From positions 868,001-932,000 of the forward strand of contig NZ_RAQI01000001.1 of assembly GCF_003610465.1 (NCBI RefSeq): 64,000 nucleotides of DNA, read 5' to 3'. Position numbers and translations under genes: made by a program. How positions within the stretch are numbered: position 1 is the first letter of the stretch; every line of letters begins with the position of its first letter. Shown here piece by piece: positions 54,461-64,000 of this stretch. Source of the stretch: Xenorhabdus ehlersii (GTDB lineage: Bacteria > Pseudomonadota > Gammaproteobacteria > Enterobacterales > Enterobacteriaceae). A model generated the notes under the pieces. The model did not search any database. It was not told the origin of the DNA and saw only the letters and a program-made list of their open reading frames with translations.

Positions 54461-54725
54461 TTCGCTGTTCCAAAAGGGTAACGGGTTTTCTGGTTTTACA
54501 TTAATAACATATTGCCCGTCTATGACGTTAACTGTGGCAGGAATGCTATTTTGGACAAAATACTCATAGGCGGGCTGTGATTGTTTCCAAAACAAGTCAT
54601 TGTCGTTATTTTGGTGCCGCTTCCATTAAATTCCTGCCGGAATATCCTTTTGATTTATCGAACTCATTGGGAAGACTCAAATTAACGGCGCGATAATTAA
54701 TTTTTGATTAAAAATCGCCCTGGCG
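54443..54725 (-). pseudogene. yafK: yafK (dpaA) pseudogene remnant
   Basis: Minus-strand pieces match E. coli YafK in order: RQGDF followed by a stop, then YRAVNLSLPNEFDKSKGYSG (compare YYKAINIGFPNAYDRAHGYEG), then after a frameshift KRHQNNDNDLFWKQSQPAYE and VNVIDGQYVINVKP, ending near SNYSL. The HGxCxSxGCYAM catalytic block of the L,D-transpeptidase fold is deleted. The convergent position beside yafJ is where yafK lies in E. coli. Loss of this enzyme would affect release of Braun lipoprotein from peptidoglycan. Confidence 0.75.
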
Positions 54726-55019
54726 TAGAGAAAAGTGATAGAAACATTCGTCTTTATCGAATGGTTGACGGTTTAGCAGAGAAATTATTTTTATTTGCTT
54801 GAACTGTGTCACTTGATTAATCAGACAGTCAGTGGGGGAGGTGTTAGAATTACTCCGGCGAAAATTAAGAGAAACTTTGTAACGATTATCGGAGTGAATA
54901 ACTTGAGACATACTATTGCTCAAGGTTTTTTGTATTACTAGAGTCGCTGCATTACCTCACGGGAATACCGCAAGGTAGTCTGTAGTATATGATTTAACTG
55001 ATAAACTTGTGCAAATCTT
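54726..55019. other. Leader region of nqrA, no gene seen
   Basis: Holds the presumed promoter of the nqr operon. ACTCCG and CGGAGT repeats near 54853 and 54891 flank a possible regulatory segment. A short minus-strand frame (54708-54923) is the decayed 5' part of yafK and is not called. Confidence 0.4.
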
Positions 55020-56363
55020 ATGATTAAAATTAAAAAAGGACTCGACCTCCCGATAGCAGGAGCGCCTGCCCAAGTTATAGAAGATGGTCCGACAATTCGC
55101 CATGTTGCTTTACTGGGTGAAGAATATGTTGGAATGCGTCCTTCTATGCTGGTTAAGGAAGGTGAGCATGTCAAAAAAGGGCAAATTCTTTTTGAAGATA
55201 AGAAGAATCCAGGGGTTGTTTTCACTAGTCCTGCAAGCGGGAAAGTTGTCACCATTGGACGTGGAGAACGTCGTGTTTTGCAATCCGTTGTTATTGAAGT
55301 GAGTGGTGATGAGAAAGTCACATTCGATCGCTATGAGCGTGCTGAACTTGCTGGCCTGAGCCGTGAAAAAGTAGAGAAAAATCTGCTTGCGTCAGGATTG
55401 TGGACAGCGTTGCGTACACGTCCTTTCAGTCGTACCCCTGTCTCCGGTTCCACACCAAAGGCAATCTTCGTTACGGCAATGGACACCCAGCCACTGGCTG
55501 CTGATCCACTCGTCGTTATCGCAACTCAGGAAGAGGCTTTTGTTGATGGCCTGAATGTTCTGTCAACATTGACAGAGGGGAAAATCCACGTTTGTTACGG
55601 CGCTGGAAATATTCCAACAGTGGGAAATAACGCTCAAATCACCTACAACCAGTTTATTGGTCCACACCCAGCCGGTTTGGTGGGCACTCATATTCATTTC
55701 ATTGAACCTGTTAGTGCCCAAAAAATGGTTTGGCATCTGGGTTATCAGGATGTTATTGCTATCGGTAAACTGTTTACTACGGGTGAGCTTTACACTGATC
55801 GTGTGGTGTCTCTGGCGGGACCACAGGTTAAATCGCCACGCTTGGTACGTACTCGGTTGGGGGCTGATTTGCTGGAATTGACGCAAAATCAGTTGCAAGA
55901 GGGTGAAAACCGTATTGTTTCTGGTTCCGTACTGTGTGGTGCAAAATCAGATGACGTTCGTCATTATCTTGGCCGCTTCCATACGTCAGTTTCTGTACTT
56001 GCTGAAGGCCGGGAAAAAGAGCTGTTTGGTTGGATTGCGCCAGGCGCTAATAAGTTCTCGATTACCCGCACCACAATCGGCCACTTCCTGAAAAAGAAAC
56101 GTTTTGCTTTCTCAACCACGACAAACGGTGGGGAACGTTCTATGGTGCCAATTGGCAACTATGAGCGTGTCATGCCACTGGATATTATGGCAACTCACTT
56201 ACTGCGTGACTTGCTTGCAGGTGATTCTGATAGCGCTCAGGCGCTGGGTTGTCTGGAGCTGGATGAAGAAGATTTGGCATTGTGTACCTATGTTTGCCCA
56301 GGCAAATATGAGTACGGTCCAGTACTGCGTGAAGTGCTGACGAAGATTGAGCTGGAAGGGTAA
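55020..56363 (+). CDS. nqrA: Na+-translocating NADH:quinone reductase subunit A
   Basis: Quinone-side peripheral subunit, 447 aa, starting [20 protein letters not shown]. Biotinyl-lipoyl-like segment ([17 protein letters not shown]) near residue 55 and [21 protein letters not shown] near the end. First gene of the nqrABCDEF operon; three bases before nqrB. Confidence 0.96.
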   Translation: MIKIKKGLDLPIAGAPAQVIEDGPTIRHVALLGEEYVGMRPSMLVKEGEHVKKGQILFEDKKNPGVVFTSPASGKVVTIGRGERRVLQSVVIEVSGDEKVTFDRYERAELAGLSREKVEKNLLASGLWTALRTRPFSRTPVSGSTPKAIFVTAMDTQPLAADPLVVIATQEEAFVDGLNVLSTLTEGKIHVCYGAGNIPTVGNNAQITYNQFIGPHPAGLVGTHIHFIEPVSAQKMVWHLGYQDVIAIGKLFTTGELYTDRVVSLAGPQVKSPRLVRTRLGADLLELTQNQLQEGENRIVSGSVLCGAKSDDVRHYLGRFHTSVSVLAEGREKELFGWIAPGANKFSITRTTIGHFLKKKRFAFSTTTNGGERSMVPIGNYERVMPLDIMATHLLRDLLAGDSDSAQALGCLELDEEDLALCTYVCPGKYEYGPVLREVLTKIELEG

Positions 56364-56366
56364 TTC

Positions 56367-57605
56367 ATGGGCCTGAAAAATTTATTTGAAAAAGTAGAGC
56401 ACCACTTTGAGGCCGGTGGCAAACTGGAAAAGTATTATCCTCTCTATGAGGCAGTAAGCACCGTTTTCTATACGCCGGGCACAGTGACAAAAGGAAATGC
56501 CCATGTCCGTGATGCCATCGATCTCAAGCGCATGATGATCCTGGTGTGGCTGTCTGTTTTCCCTGCGATGTTTTGGGGCATGTATAACGTCGGGAATCAG
56601 GCAATACCAGCCCTGACTCATTTATATAATGGAGATGCCTTACAGCAGGTTTTGGCTTCTGATTGGCATTACATGCTTGCTCAGTATCTTGGTGCATCAT
56701 TAACACCAGATGCAGGGTGGGGCAGTAAAATGCTGTTAGGAGCAAGCTACTTCCTGCCAATTTATGCGGTTGTATTTGTCGTGGGTGGCTTCTGGGAAGT
56801 TTTGTTTGCCATTATCCGCAAACATGAAATCAACGAAGGTTTCTTTGTTAGCTCCATTCTGTTCGCGTTGATTGTTCCACCAACACTGCCATTGTGGCAG
56901 GCGGCTTTGGGGATTACTTTCGGCGTGGTGATTGCGAAAGAGATCTTTGGTGGTACTGGTCGTAACTTCCTTAACCCGGCTTTGGCGGGTCGTGCTTTCC
57001 TGTTCTTTGCTTACCCCGCCCAGATTTCTGGTGATTTGGTTTGGACTGCGGCTGACGGTTTTTCTGGTGCAACGCCTTTGTCCCAATGGGCAACTGCGGG
57101 TAGCCACGGCTTGATAAATACCGTTACCGGTCAGCCAATCACTTGGATGGACGCTTTTATTGGTAACATTCCAGGTTCAATTGGTGAAGTATCCACTTTG
57201 ATGATTTTTATCGGTGGGGCCATCATTCTGTTTTCCCGTATTGCTTCATGGCGCATCGTTGCTGGTGTGATGATCGGTATGATTGCAACGTCTTATCTGT
57301 TTAATGCGATTGGTTCTGGCACTAACCCAATGTTCGCTATGCCGTGGTACTGGCATATGGTTCTGGGAGGCTTCGCTTTTGGTATGATCTTTATGGCGAC
57401 TGATCCTGTATCCGCAGCGTTTACGGATAAAGGGAAATGGGCATACGGTATCCTGATCGGTGCTATGTGCATTTTGATCAGGGTTGTAAACCCAGCGTAT
57501 CCAGAAGGAATGATGTTGGCGATCTTATTCGCTAACCTGTTCGCGCCACTGTTCGATTATCTGGTCGTACAGGCCAATATTAAGCGGAGAAAAGCCCGTG
57601 GCTGA
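56367..57605 (+). CDS. nqrB: Na+-NQR subunit B (FMN-binding)
   Basis: Membrane subunit of 412 aa with about ten hydrophobic segments. The covalent FMN Thr lies in [12 protein letters not shown] (SGAT motif), attached by ApbE. Contains riboflavin- and quinone-binding helices. Overlaps nqrC by eight bases. Confidence 0.96.
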   Translation: MGLKNLFEKVEHHFEAGGKLEKYYPLYEAVSTVFYTPGTVTKGNAHVRDAIDLKRMMILVWLSVFPAMFWGMYNVGNQAIPALTHLYNGDALQQVLASDWHYMLAQYLGASLTPDAGWGSKMLLGASYFLPIYAVVFVVGGFWEVLFAIIRKHEINEGFFVSSILFALIVPPTLPLWQAALGITFGVVIAKEIFGGTGRNFLNPALAGRAFLFFAYPAQISGDLVWTAADGFSGATPLSQWATAGSHGLINTVTGQPITWMDAFIGNIPGSIGEVSTLMIFIGGAIILFSRIASWRIVAGVMIGMIATSYLFNAIGSGTNPMFAMPWYWHMVLGGFAFGMIFMATDPVSAAFTDKGKWAYGILIGAMCILIRVVNPAYPEGMMLAILFANLFAPLFDYLVVQANIKRRKARG

Positions 57606-58392
57606 TAATAAACCAAAAAATAATGATAGCATCGGCAGAACATTCCTCGTTGTTTTTGTGCTGTGTCTTGTATGTTCGATTGTGGTTGCTGGTTCAGCCG
57701 TGGGTTTGAAAGCGCAGCAGCAGGAACAGAAGCTGCTGGATAAGCAGCGTAATATTCTGGATGTGTCTGGTTTGCTAAAACCTGGTATGACAACTGAGGA
57801 AATTAAAGAAGTCTATAACAGCCGTATCCAGCCTGAATTGCTTGACTTGAAAACAGCGATGTTGAAAGAGAGTAATGGCAATTTTGACCTGAATAATGCC
57901 CTGCGCAGTGACGAAACCAGTATTGCTTTGTTACCTGAGCAAGATCTGGCGAAGATCCGCCGCCGTGCCAATATGGCGGAAATCTATCTGGTCAAAGATG
58001 AAAGCGGCAAAACGACTGAACTGGTTCTGCCAATATATGGCTCTGGCCTATGGTCAATGATGTATGCCTTTATTTCCATTGATATAGATGGTGTCACTTC
58101 TCACGGCATTACTTACTACTCTCATGGTGAAACCCCAGGTTTGGGGGGGGAAGTTGATAACCCACAATGGCGTAAGCAGTGGGTAGGTAAAAAACTCTAT
58201 AACCCGCAAGGTGTTCCGGCACTTAAGATCGTCCGTGGCGGTGCAGGTGATAACCCTTACGGTGTAGATGGGCTGTCCGGAGCAACCCTGACTTCTAACG
58301 GTGTTCAGCATATGTTTGATTTCTGGCTGGGTGATAACGGTTTTGGCCCGTTCCTGAAAAAAGTACGTGAGGGAGCCTTGAAAGATGGCTGA
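57598..58392 (+). CDS. nqrC: Na+-NQR subunit C (FMN-binding)
   Basis: 264-aa subunit: one N-terminal membrane anchor, then a periplasmic FMN_bind domain with covalent-FMN Thr in [33 protein letters not shown] is the conserved flavin-domain loop. Overlaps nqrD by eight bases. Confidence 0.96.
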   Translation: MADNKPKNNDSIGRTFLVVFVLCLVCSIVVAGSAVGLKAQQQEQKLLDKQRNILDVSGLLKPGMTTEEIKEVYNSRIQPELLDLKTAMLKESNGNFDLNNALRSDETSIALLPEQDLAKIRRRANMAEIYLVKDESGKTTELVLPIYGSGLWSMMYAFISIDIDGVTSHGITYYSHGETPGLGGEVDNPQWRKQWVGKKLYNPQGVPALKIVRGGAGDNPYGVDGLSGATLTSNGVQHMFDFWLGDNGFGPFLKKVREGALKDG

Positions 58393-59014
58393 TAGTAAAG
58401 AGATAAAACGCGTCCTGCTAGGGCCGCTGTTTGATAATAACCCAATTGCATTGCAGGTTCTGGGGGTGTGTTCAGCGCTGGCTGTGACTACCAAATTGGA
58501 AACTGCGTTAGTCATGACCATTGCAGTTACCCTGGTCACAGCGTTTTCTAGCTTTTTCATTTCATTAATTCGTAACTACATCCCCGGCAGTGTGCGAATC
58601 ATCGTACAGATGGCGATCATTGCGTCTCTGGTTATCGTCGTAGACCAGATCTTGCGGGCTTATGCCTACGAAATTTCCAAACAGCTATCGGTATTTGTGG
58701 GCCTTATCATTACAAACTGTATTGTCATGGGACGTGCTGAAGCTTATGCCATGAAAGCACCACCCGTTGAAAGTTTTATGGATGGTATCGGCAATGGTTT
58801 GGGCTATGGCGTCATCCTGTTGCTGGTTGGTTTCTTGCGTGAACTGTTTGGTTCAGGAAAATTGTTCGGTGTTACGGTGCTGGAATCTGTCAAGAATGGC
58901 GGTTGGTATCAACCCAATGGTTTGTTCCTGCTGGCACCGAGTGCATTCTTCATTATTGGTATGCTGATTTGGGGTTTACGGACTCTGAAACCTGCGCAGG
59001 TTGAGAAGGAGTAA
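58385..59014 (+). CDS. nqrD: Na+-NQR subunit D
   Basis: Six-helix membrane subunit of 209 aa. The half-helix Cys motif reads [12 protein letters not shown], the site of the intramembrane iron centre shared with NqrE. Conserved [17 protein letters not shown] block. Confidence 0.96.
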   Translation: MADSKEIKRVLLGPLFDNNPIALQVLGVCSALAVTTKLETALVMTIAVTLVTAFSSFFISLIRNYIPGSVRIIVQMAIIASLVIVVDQILRAYAYEISKQLSVFVGLIITNCIVMGRAEAYAMKAPPVESFMDGIGNGLGYGVILLLVGFLRELFGSGKLFGVTVLESVKNGGWYQPNGLFLLAPSAFFIIGMLIWGLRTLKPAQVEKE

Positions 59015-59022
59015 CAAACAAA

Positions 59023-59619
59023 ATGGAGCATTATATTAGTTTGTTTGTCCGCGCAGTCTTTATCGAGAATATGGCGTTATCTTTCTTTCTCGGTATGTGT
59101 ACGTTTTTGGCGGTATCAAAGAACGTTAAGACGGCTTTTGGCCTTGGTGTAGCTGTAACCGTTGTATTGGGCATTTCCGTTCCTGCCAATAACCTCGTCT
59201 ACAATCTGGTACTCCGTGATGGAGCGCTGATGGATGGGGTGGATTTGAGCTTCCTGAATTTCATTACCTTTATCGGGGTCATTGCTGCACTGGTACAGAT
59301 TCTGGAAATGATCTTAGACCGTTATGTTCCGGCACTTTACAACGCATTGGGAATTTTCCTGCCGTTGATTACGGTGAACTGTGCAATTTTCGGTGGTGTT
59401 TCATTTATGGCACAGCGTGACTATAACTTCAGTGAATCCATCATATACGGTTTCGGTTCAGGTATGGGCTGGATGCTGGCAATTGTTCTGATGGCTGCTA
59501 TCCGTGAAAAAATGAAATATGCGGATGTTCCGGCAGGTCTGAAAGGATTGGGGATCACCTTTGTCACCACCGGTTTGATGGCATTGGGCTTCATGTCCTT
59601 TTCCGGTGTGCAGCTCTAA
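59023..59619 (+). CDS. nqrE: Na+-NQR subunit E
   Basis: Inverted partner of NqrD, 198 aa. Cys lies in [13 protein letters not shown] and a second conserved Cys in [11 protein letters not shown]. Six hydrophobic segments. Sixteen bases before nqrF. Confidence 0.96.
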   Translation: MEHYISLFVRAVFIENMALSFFLGMCTFLAVSKNVKTAFGLGVAVTVVLGISVPANNLVYNLVLRDGALMDGVDLSFLNFITFIGVIAALVQILEMILDRYVPALYNALGIFLPLITVNCAIFGGVSFMAQRDYNFSESIIYGFGSGMGWMLAIVLMAAIREKMKYADVPAGLKGLGITFVTTGLMALGFMSFSGVQL

Positions 59620-59634
59620 AGGCGAGAAGAATTC

Positions 59635-60861
59635 ATGGATATAATTATTCTAGGCGTAGTCATGTTTACCCTGATTGTGTTAGTACTAACGGCAATGATT
59701 TTGTTCGCAAAATCTAAGTTAGTGAACACCGGGGATATTAAAGTTGAAATCAATGGCGATGAGGATAAAAGTTTCTCTGCTCCCGCCGGTGATAAGTTGT
59801 TGGGTATGCTTTCCAATCAGGGGATTTTCGTCTCCTCTGCGTGCGGTGGCGGTGGTTCTTGTGGCCAGTGCCGGGTGAAAATTAAGGAAGGCGGTGGTGA
59901 TATTCTGCCAACGGAACTTTCCCACATCAACAAGCGTGAAGCAAAAGAAGGCTGCCGATTGGCATGTCAGGTCAATGTTAAACAAGACCTGAAAATCGAA
60001 CTGCCAGAGGAAATTTTTGGTGTTAAGAAATGGGAATGTGAAGTTATCTCCAACGATAACAAAGCCACTTTCATTAAAGAATTGAAGCTGAAAATTCCTG
60101 ATGGGGAAGTGGTGCCATTCCGTGCCGGTGGTTACATTCAGATTGAATGTCCTCCCCATGTTGCCCGTTATGCTGATTATGATGTTCCACAAGAATATCG
60201 TGAAGATTGGGATAAATTTAATCTGTTCCGTTATGTCTCTGAAGTCAAAGAGCCGACGGTTCGTGCATATTCAATGGCGAACTATCCAGAAGAGCATGGC
60301 ATTATCATGCTGAACGTGCGTATTGCAACGCCACCACCAAGAAACCCAGATGTTGCTCCGGGTATCATGTCTTCTTATATTTGGTCGCTGAAATCAGGTG
60401 ATAAGGTAACGATTTCTGGTCCGTTTGGTGAATTCTTCGCGAAAGACACGGATGCAGAAATGATCTTCATCGGTGGGGGTGCAGGTATGGCACCAATGCG
60501 TTCTCACATCTTCGACCAGCTTAAACGTTTAAACTCCAAACGTAAGATTTCCTTCTGGTATGGTGCGCGTTCTAAGCGTGAAATGTTCTATACCGAAGAT
60601 TTTGATCAGTTGGCAGCAGAAAATGAGAACTTCACATGGCATGTGGCACTGTCAGATGCTCTGCCGGAAGATAATTGGGATGGCTATACAGGCTTTATCC
60701 ACAATGTCCTGTATGAAAACTACCTGAAAGATCATCCAGCACCTGAAGACTGTGAATTCTATATGTGTGGGCCTCCAGTCATGAACGCTGCGGTCATTAA
60801 GATGTTGAAAGATCTTGGCGTAGAAGATGAAAACATCATGTTGGATGATTTTGGCGGTTGA
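59635..60861 (+). CDS. nqrF: Na+-NQR subunit F (NADH-oxidising)
   Basis: Entry point for electrons: 408 aa with an N-terminal helix, a [2Fe-2S] ferredoxin domain ([16 protein letters not shown], then GCRLACQ), an FAD-binding domain with RAYSMANYP, and the NADH-binding [12 protein letters not shown] and [10 protein letters not shown]. Followed by a terminator at 60910-60932. Confidence 0.97.
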   Translation: MDIIILGVVMFTLIVLVLTAMILFAKSKLVNTGDIKVEINGDEDKSFSAPAGDKLLGMLSNQGIFVSSACGGGGSCGQCRVKIKEGGGDILPTELSHINKREAKEGCRLACQVNVKQDLKIELPEEIFGVKKWECEVISNDNKATFIKELKLKIPDGEVVPFRAGGYIQIECPPHVARYADYDVPQEYREDWDKFNLFRYVSEVKEPTVRAYSMANYPEEHGIIMLNVRIATPPPRNPDVAPGIMSSYIWSLKSGDKVTISGPFGEFFAKDTDAEMIFIGGGAGMAPMRSHIFDQLKRLNSKRKISFWYGARSKREMFYTEDFDQLAAENENFTWHVALSDALPEDNWDGYTGFIHNVLYENYLKDHPAPEDCEFYMCGPPVMNAAVIKMLKDLGVEDENIMLDDFGG

Positions 60862-60909
60862 TGGTATACCCAATAAATTTTGGGTTGCAGCTAACATGAT
60901 TTAACGATA

Positions 60910-60932
60910 AGCGCCCACATTTTGTGGGCGCT
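60910..60932 (+). terminator. Hairpin after nqrF
   Basis: AGCGCCCACA pairs perfectly with TGTGGGCGCT around TTT. No strong T-tract follows, so read-through into apbE is likely. Confidence 0.6.
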
Positions 60933-60972
60933 GCGATTTAGAAAAGCCACAATAAGTCAGAAAGAGTAAGTT

Positions 60973-62001
60973 ATGCTGAGTAAAAAAATTATCAATTGGG
61001 GTGCATTGCTGTTTGCAACTATGATGCTGGCGGCATGTGATGGCCCTAAACAGCAAAACCTGAATGGACAGACAATGGGGACTTATTACTCCGTTAAATA
61101 TGTTGCTGATTCGTCTGTACCTGCCCCAGAAGTTCTGCAAAAAGAGATTGATCGTCTGTTAGAAGAAGTGAACGATCAGATGTCCACTTATCGGCCAAAT
61201 TCTGAATTGAGTCGTTTTAATCAAAGCCGTGAAGTGAATAAACCATTTCCGGTATCTGCTGCTACGGCAAAAGTTGTCAAAGAAGCTATTCGAATTAATA
61301 AACTGACAGACGGTGCACTGGATGTGACTGTTGGCCCGTTGGTAAATCTATGGGGATTTGGGCCGGAAGGACGCATTACCAAGGCACCGACGGATGAAGA
61401 ATTAGATATACGCCGTGCCTGGACGGGGATCGATAACTTGTCTGTTGAAGGCAATAATCTGATTAAATCCATCCCTGAACTGTATGTTGATCTCTCTTCC
61501 ATCGCCAAAGGTTATGGTGTTGATGTTGTTGCTGAATATCTGGAATCTCGTAACATCAAAAATTACATGGTTGATATTGGCGGTGAAGTTCGCACATCGG
61601 GCAACAATGGCAAGAAAAATCCATGGCGGATAGCGATTGAAAAACCATCAGACAGCGGCATGGCACAGAGCGCTCAGGAGATTATTGAACCGGGCAATAT
61701 GTCTGTGGCAACATCGGGTGATTACCGCAACTATTTTGAACAGAATGGCGTGCGTTATTCTCACACTATTAATCCGAAAACCGGTAGGCCGATAACGCAT
61801 AATTTGGTTTCAATTACCGTGATAGCGCCGACGTGTATGAGTGCTGATGGTTTTTCTACAGGTTTAGATGTATTAGGGCCAGAGAAAGGTATGGAAGTGG
61901 CTGAGAAGCTGAATATTCCGGTCTTTATGATTGTTAAAACCAAAGAAGGCTTTGAAGAGCGCTATAATACCGCTTTTAAGGCATATTTACAGAAGAAATA
62001 A
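60973..62001 (+). CDS. apbE: FAD:protein FMN transferase
   Basis: Periplasmic lipoprotein (lipobox LAAC, Cys22) of 342 aa that attaches FMN to NqrB and NqrC. Conserved GQTMGTYYSVKY, DGALDVTVGPLVNLWGFGP, DLSSIAKGYGVDVVAEYL, MVDIGGEVRTSG and SHTINPKTGRPI are present. Same strand as nqr. Confidence 0.96.
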   Translation: MLSKKIINWGALLFATMMLAACDGPKQQNLNGQTMGTYYSVKYVADSSVPAPEVLQKEIDRLLEEVNDQMSTYRPNSELSRFNQSREVNKPFPVSAATAKVVKEAIRINKLTDGALDVTVGPLVNLWGFGPEGRITKAPTDEELDIRRAWTGIDNLSVEGNNLIKSIPELYVDLSSIAKGYGVDVVAEYLESRNIKNYMVDIGGEVRTSGNNGKKNPWRIAIEKPSDSGMAQSAQEIIEPGNMSVATSGDYRNYFEQNGVRYSHTINPKTGRPITHNLVSITVIAPTCMSADGFSTGLDVLGPEKGMEVAEKLNIPVFMIVKTKEGFEERYNTAFKAYLQKK

Positions 62002-62017
62002 GAAAGGGGGAAAGGCG

Positions 62018-62242
62018 ATGGAAGTCTTTATTGCCACTTTTATCTTTTTCTTGCTGGCTTTTGCAGGCATGGCACTGGGCTATATTTTTAAGCGCAAAAG
62101 CATTCAAGGAAGCTGTGGTGGCTTGGGAAGTATTGGCGTAGAAAAAGTGTGTGATTGTCCTGAACCTTGTGATGCCCGCAAAAAACGTATGGCGAGGGAA
62201 ACTGCCCGTCAAGCCCAGTTGGAGAAGAATCGCATTCTTTGA
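62018..62242 (+). CDS. nqrM: NqrM, Na+-NQR maturation protein
   Basis: Small 74-aa membrane protein needed for assembly of the NqrD/E iron site. One N-terminal helix, then GSCGGLGSIG and VCDCPEPCDARKKRM, supplying four conserved Cys. ATG at 62018 follows AGGGGGAAAGG; upstream frame overlaps apbE. Confidence 0.94.
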   Translation: MEVFIATFIFFLLAFAGMALGYIFKRKSIQGSCGGLGSIGVEKVCDCPEPCDARKKRMARETARQAQLEKNRIL

Positions 62243-62283
62243 CACTGTTTTTCCGTCAAGTAAATTTGCAGTTAAAACAAATG

Positions 62284-62308
62284 CCCTGCTGCCAGATAAA
62301 CAGCGGGG
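62284..62308 (+). terminator. Terminator after nqrM
   Basis: CCCTGCTG (62284-62291) pairs with CAGCGGGG (62301-62308), then TTGTTTGTTC. Confidence 0.65.
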
Positions 62309-62330
62309 TTGTTTGTTCAGGGATGGCTGT

Positions 62331-62846
62331 TCAATGCGTATTAAAAAGGTGACATTCCCTGTGGGCTTGATGCAAATAATTTTTCACTGAGCTTATTGAG
62401 ATACCCAAACTTTCCGCAACTTCTTTATAACGCCAGCCCTGGAGTTGAATGAGTAGAAATGTCTGCCGGACTTTTGCCGGAAGCTCATCCAGGGTTTTAT
62501 CTATCTTTTCTAACTGTTCTAACAGCATAAGTTGATTCTCAGAAGAATTTGCTGAGATTTTAGGCTGTTCACTGACATATTCCAGATAATTATCTTCCAG
62601 TTTTTTTCTGCGCCAGTAATTGGAGAGAGTTCTGCGCGCTATCGTCATTAAAAAGGCTCTTGGCTGGCGGATATTTTCAAGATCCGAAGATTGCATCAAT
62701 TTGATGAAAACCTCATGAACGAGATCTTCAGCCTGATTGGGATAAACACTGTTTTGTCTGAGCCAGTTGCATAACCAATGATGGTAATCGGCATAGAGTT
62801 TCTGGGTGATTTGATTGTGCTTAAATGTGCTTTTTTGCACCGCCAT
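62331..62846 (-). CDS. ECF sigma factor (FecI/HasI type)
   Basis: Extracytoplasmic-function sigma factor, 171 aa. Region 2 (YADYHHWLCNWLRQNSVYPN, QAEDLVHEVFIKLM, FLMTIARRTLSNYWRRKK) and region 4 (LPAKVRQTFLLIQLQGWRYK, EVAESLGISISSVKNYL) are complete. Such factors switch on TonB-dependent receptor genes when the ligand is bound, through an anti-sigma partner. It lies downstream of the HasR-like gene on the same strand, separated by a perfect hairpin. No FecR/HasS-like gene is visible between them. Confidence 0.9.
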   Translation of the reverse strand: MAVQKSTFKHNQITQKLYADYHHWLCNWLRQNSVYPNQAEDLVHEVFIKLMQSSDLENIRQPRAFLMTIARRTLSNYWRRKKLEDNYLEYVSEQPKISANSSENQLMLLEQLEKIDKTLDELPAKVRQTFLLIQLQGWRYKEVAESLGISISSVKNYLHQAHRECHLFNTH

Positions 62847-62927
62847 AATGATATTGCCTGATAGGATATAACTGATAATAGTTATTATTTGTATTTGATA
62901 AGCGGAAGTCAATGCAGCGTTTGGAAA

Positions 62928-62956
62928 CCTAACCCTCTTAAGGTAAGAGGGTTAGG
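62928..62956. terminator. Perfect hairpin between receptor and sigma gene
   Basis: CCTAACCCTCTTA (62928-62940) pairs perfectly with TAAGAGGGTTAGG (62944-62956) around a three-base loop. On the minus strand TTTCC follows, so it probably attenuates or terminates the receptor transcript. Confidence 0.7.
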
Positions 62957-62977
62957 GATTGGATGGTTAAGTGTCAG

Positions 62978-64000
62978 TTAGAATTGTTGTGAAATACTGA
63001 ATTTGTAATTCCGGCCAATACCTGAAATCTTATCTCCTAAGTAAGGATAGTAATCACGGTTGAACAGGTTATCGATAGTGACTCGTGCTTCAAATCCTTT
63101 TATAAAAGAAGGACGCCAGCTTGCAAACAGACCGTGCAGGGCGTAGCCCTTACTTTTATGGAATGACCAAGAACCTGCGTCTGGATCTCCATCTACGGGG
63201 GATCGATCTTGTTTGCGGATAAAATCACCTTTCCATCCCATTGCCATCTGCCATTGCGGAATTTTAAACCCTAACATGGCATGTGCAGAAGTTGGCGGTA
63301 TTTCTGCAATCCAAGTTTTATGCCCTAACCATGGATCACGTGGAGAAGCGTCACGCTGTCCACGAATAGTAGAGAACGAGAATTTTCCAAACAGCGTGCG
63401 GCTGTCGTAGAAGGTTTCTATTTCTAAGCCTTCAATAGTATATCCCGGTAAGTTGCGGTAATTTCCCAATGATGTTCTACATGAATTGGTTGAGCCACTA
63501 TCAAGTTGGGCTTTACAGTAAATACCACGCCTTCTAAAGATCTCATCTTTACCACGGTTACGGAATAAGGTGGTACGAATTTGCAGGCTATCATCTTCAA
63601 GTATTAAGTTATCGAAATCGAGAATTGCACCGAGGCGTATTCCTGCCATTCTTTCAACGGCAAGATCGCGGCTGGAGCCTCTAAGGTTACTATTGCTCCC
63701 TTGTACCTCATATTGTTCATCGACTATTGGAGCACGCCATGTACGGCTGATATCTGCAAACAATGAAAGGTTTTTATTGGTTTGCCACAGAATGCCTAAA
63801 TGAGGTGACCAACCAGTATAGGTTACATTGCTATAGTCATGATTAACTTCTGGTGATGCATCGTTATATACGGATGCGTTATTTTCTTTCCCCCTATTTT
63901 TGACATGATCATAGCGAACACCCGGCGTGACGGTGACGCTGCCTATTTTCAGGGAATCTTGAATATAGAAGCTGTAAGCTAATTGAGTTCCAGCAGGCAT
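62978..64000 (-). CDS. TonB-dependent heme receptor, HasR-like (C-terminal part)
   Basis: The gene continues past base 64000; 340 residues are visible. It is a TonB-dependent outer-membrane barrel: PGVRYDHVKN, GWSPHLGILWQTNKNLSLFADISRTWRAP, YTIEGLEIETFYDSR, and the end VTIDNLFNRDYYPYLGDK ... FSISQQF with terminal aromatic. The style is that of HasR/HmuR-type heme and hemophore receptors. Two Cys (GIYCKAQ, TNSCRTS) could form an extracellular-loop disulfide. The adjacent ECF sigma factor supports ligand-induced control. Substrate assignment (heme) is tentative because the plug domain is not visible. Confidence 0.8.
   Translation of the reverse strand: MPAGTQLAYSFYIQDSLKIGSVTVTPGVRYDHVKNRGKENNASVYNDASPEVNHDYSNVTYTGWSPHLGILWQTNKNLSLFADISRTWRAPIVDEQYEVQGSNSNLRGSSRDLAVERMAGIRLGAILDFDNLILEDDSLQIRTTLFRNRGKDEIFRRRGIYCKAQLDSGSTNSCRTSLGNYRNLPGYTIEGLEIETFYDSRTLFGKFSFSTIRGQRDASPRDPWLGHKTWIAEIPPTSAHAMLGFKIPQWQMAMGWKGDFIRKQDRSPVDGDPDAGSWSFHKSKGYALHGLFASWRPSFIKGFEARVTIDNLFNRDYYPYLGDKISGIGRNYKFSISQQF

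Noticed and set aside
54708..54923. 71-codon frame on the minus strand upstream of nqrA
   Set aside because: Its end (RQGDF) aligns with YafK and it continues into the decayed yafK, so it is part of the pseudogene, not a separate gene.

Overview
The window is a chromosomal stretch of a gammaproteobacterium of the Xenorhabdus/Photorhabdus type (Morganellaceae). The evidence is the enterobacterial gene order yggX-mutY-trmB-yggL-glsB-yggN, hemW-rdgB-yggT-proC-yggS-yggR-ruvX-yqgE-gshB-rsmE and fadE/gmhA/yafJ, combined with a Na+-translocating NADH dehydrogenase operon (nqrABCDEF-apbE-nqrM), a HasR-type receptor and a large accessory island. The genus is inferred from gene content; no rRNA gene is present.

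Layout. (1) 1-5.9 kb: GC-rich end of an integrative/conjugative or genomic island: C-terminal piece of a KlcA/ArdB-like antirestriction protein, an unknown gene, a CbtA-like toxin, a DUF1281 protein, an N6-methylase-like protein, a short TraI_2 (MobH-relaxase-like) protein and a tyrosine recombinase. (2) 5.9-23.8 kb: a second island with a P4-family integrase next to tRNA-Phe(GAA), an AlpA regulator, a P4 alpha-type primase/helicase and an iteron-rich candidate origin. It is bounded by a near-exact copy of the tRNA-Phe 3' end at 5895-5916 and by the tRNA itself at 23759-23834. (3) 23.8-64 kb: core chromosome with a few accessory genes: a siderophore-binding protein, a LeuC/LeuD-like pair with a 2-oxoglutarate oxygenase, a 48-50 bp tandem-repeat array and a decayed yafK.

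The main discovery is the cargo of island 2: an AT-rich minus-strand cluster (18451 down to 7757) that looks like an undescribed RiPP (ribosomally made, modified peptide) pathway. A 40-residue, Cys-free, acidic precursor peptide (18329-18451) is followed by a rhodanese-E1 (ThiF/MoeB) fusion, a ThiS/MoaD-like carrier ending in Gly-Gly, an unknown 194-aa protein, a DUF692/MNIO iron oxidase, a 1010-aa fusion of a subtilisin-like protease with a NodU/CmcH-type carbamoyltransferase, a YcaO, a TfuA, an MFS exporter, a RimJ-like GNAT acetyltransferase and a DUF6445 2-oxoglutarate oxygenase-like protein.

Working model (inference): rhodanese and E1 load sulfur onto the carrier; TfuA releases it to YcaO for backbone thioamidation; MNIO and the HxD oxygenase oxidise residues; a hydroxyl is carbamoylated; the fused protease removes the leader; GNAT caps the new N-terminus; MFS exports the product. 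The MNIO normally seen acting on Cys has no Cys substrate here, so its chemistry is open.
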